A DNA stretch of 64,000 nucleotides from positions 45,074 to 109,073 of the forward strand of contig JAHBXG010000011.1 of assembly GCA_019636565.1 (NCBI GenBank). Reading direction: 5' to 3'. Under the pieces are notes generated by a model, which was given only the letters and a program-made list of their open reading frames with translations, ran no database searches and had not been told where the DNA came from. This DNA comes from Phycisphaeraceae bacterium (GTDB lineage Bacteria; Planctomycetota; Phycisphaerae; Phycisphaerales; UBA1924). The translations under genes and the position numbers were made by a program. This document shows, piece after piece, positions 63,039 to 64,000 of the stretch. Positions within the stretch are counted from its first letter, which is position 1. Every line of letters starts with the position of its first letter.

Positions 63039-63530
63039 ATGACTTCGGAAAGCGACCGCTCACTGATCCGATCATTTTTAGATGCAAACGATGCGCCATG
63101 CCCGGCCTGTGGTTACAACCTACACGGCGTGGTGACAGGGGTGTGCCCTGAGTGCAAACACGTTGCCAAGCTCGAATTGGCCGGCTCCCCTCGGCCACGC
63201 GACACGACCGTAATCCTGCTGATGGTCGTTGCGTGCATCGGTGCTCTAGAAAGCATCTTCGAAGTTGGTCGAACAGTGATGTTCTACCGGGTTTTCTTCG
63301 GACCCGAACTGACGGCTTGGGCTGTTGCTACCGATTTCGTTTGGACAGGAGGCCGCGTGGCCGTACTGATCACGTGCTGCCTGGCGCTTGTCAAATTGCT
63401 GAAATCTCGGGGCACGGATGAATCCAAGTCCGCCGTCGATTTCGGCGTGCGCGTTTTGTGTTTCTATGTATGCCTCGGGCTGGTCTCGTGGCTCTGGCTC
63501 AACGCCGGCCGCCTTGTGGGCTGGCCGTGA
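63039..63530 (+). CDS. Zinc-ribbon membrane protein, unknown (paralogue)
   Basis: 163 aa. N-terminal zinc ribbon PCPACGYNLHGV with VCPECKHVA, then four predicted membrane segments (TVILLMVVACIGALESIF, ELTAWAVATDFVW, VAVLITCCLALVKLL, VLCFYVCLGLVSWLWLNAGR). Very like the preceding gene in layout. Function unknown. Confidence 0.72.
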   Translation: MTSESDRSLIRSFLDANDAPCPACGYNLHGVVTGVCPECKHVAKLELAGSPRPRDTTVILLMVVACIGALESIFEVGRTVMFYRVFFGPELTAWAVATDFVWTGGRVAVLITCCLALVKLLKSRGTDESKSAVDFGVRVLCFYVCLGLVSWLWLNAGRLVGWP

Positions 63531-63531
63531 G

Positions 63532-63567
63532 AAGGCCCCGTCCGAAAGGCTTGGACGCAGGCCTTTT
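63532..63567 (+). terminator. Hairpin terminator after the zinc-ribbon gene
   Basis: AAGGCC...GTCC pairs with GGAC...GGCCTT across a 9-nt loop, with a small internal bulge, followed by TTTT. Confidence 0.6.
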
Positions 63568-63628
63568 CCCCGCACCCATGCCCCCACTTCCGCGTATGTA
63601 CTAGCGGTTTCTTGCCGATAACACTCCC

Positions 63629-64000
63629 ATGCCAGGCACCCCGCACACCGACCTGTCGCCCGAACTGCTCGCCCACAAGCAGGCCATCGAGGCCAAGGCG
63701 AAGGAGTACGGGCTCAACTTTGTGGATGTCATCTTCGAGGTGCTGCCGTTCGACACGATGAACCAGATCGCCAGTTACGGCGGGTTCCCCACGCGCTACC
63801 CGCACTGGCGCTGGGGGATGGAGTATGAGAAACTCTCGAAGCGCGACGCCTATGGGCTGGGTCGCATTTACGAGATGGTGATCAACAACGACCCCTGTTA
63901 CGCGTACTTGCAGGAGTCGAATTCGGTCACCGATCAGAAGCTGGTGATGGCGCACGTGTACGGGCACGCCGATTTCTTCAAGAACAACTTCTGGTTCAGC
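63629..64000 (+). CDS. SpoVR family protein (5' part)
   Basis: First 124 codons of a SpoVR-like protein, cut off by the end of the window. [60 protein letters not shown] and [15 protein letters not shown] are hallmarks of the family. SpoVR in Bacillus is a spore-cortex factor; in non-sporulators it is linked to stress operons with YeaG and YeaH, none of which is visible here. Confidence 0.92.
   Translation, partial: MPGTPHTDLSPELLAHKQAIEAKAKEYGLNFVDVIFEVLPFDTMNQIASYGGFPTRYPHWRWGMEYEKLSKRDAYGLGRIYEMVINNDPCYAYLQESNSVTDQKLVMAHVYGHADFFKNNFWFS

Overview
This 64 kb window has high GC, dense coding on both strands and no tRNA, rRNA or CRISPR array that I could find. The gene content points to a Gram-negative-type planctomycete, most likely of the Phycisphaerae (inference, no database search). 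The clues are: secreted proteins ending in a PEP-CTERM-like tail (a proline-containing motif, a hydrophobic stretch, then an arginine cluster); others ending in a cysteine-bracketed, dockerin-like pair of calcium-loop repeats; several small membrane proteins that begin with a CPxCxYxLxG zinc ribbon; LpxA together with flagellar stator genes; and an unusual short Rho.

Layout. 0.1-14 kb: FlgI-like lipoprotein, SMC, MoxR ATPase, a large unknown lipoprotein; then on the minus strand alkaline phosphatase, a BatA-like VWA membrane protein, RlmE, IscX and an Isc-type ferredoxin. 14-17 kb: plus-strand cluster of a DPM1-like glycosyltransferase, a lipid-A-synthase-N-like membrane protein and two unknown genes. 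17-20.5 kb: minus-strand glycine-zipper lipoprotein, LON-domain protein, YhaM-like nuclease and a zinc-ribbon membrane protein. 20.6-24.4 kb: thioredoxin-like protein, ECF sigma factor with coupled putative anti-sigma factor, and a secreted HAF-repeat protein. 24.6-36 kb: TypA, CDF transporter, ribosomal protein L21, a one-domain asparaginase, MotA/MotB, and secreted or surface proteins. 36-43 kb: TPR-metallopeptidase, a LolA-like protein, a YceI-like protein, RuvX and mannose-1-phosphate guanylyltransferase.

43-47 kb is the most accessory-looking part: a DinD/BRO-N-like protein, a tiny membrane protein, a ribbon-helix-helix regulator beside an SPFH/band-7 membrane protein, and a helix-turn-helix protein with a proline-rich tail. 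It is bounded or interrupted by dispersed repeats, one of which lies in frame inside the guanylyltransferase gene. 47-57.7 kb: RuvA, a dockerin-type protein, a DEAD-box helicase with a histidine-rich N-terminus, a nucleoside deaminase, a VOC protein, two tandem PEP-CTERM paralogues, a GT4 glycosyltransferase, RlmKL and LpxA. 57.7-64 kb: a feo iron-uptake operon (FeoA, FeoB, small membrane protein) downstream of a short Rho, then a DciA-like protein, two zinc-ribbon membrane proteins and the start of SpoVR.

Functional threads: envelope building (LpxA, GT2/LAB-N, ManC, GT4), flagellar rotation (MotAB and possibly the FlgI-like protein), DNA maintenance (SMC, RuvA, RuvX, DciA-like), RNA metabolism (RlmE, RlmKL, YhaM-like, DEAD helicase, Rho) and surface display. 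No complete new defence system is evident. The best candidates for unusual biology are the Rho variant, the SPFH-RHH/DinD island with its repeats, the ECF cassette with a sigma-E-like promoter, and the competing inverted repeats ahead of typA.
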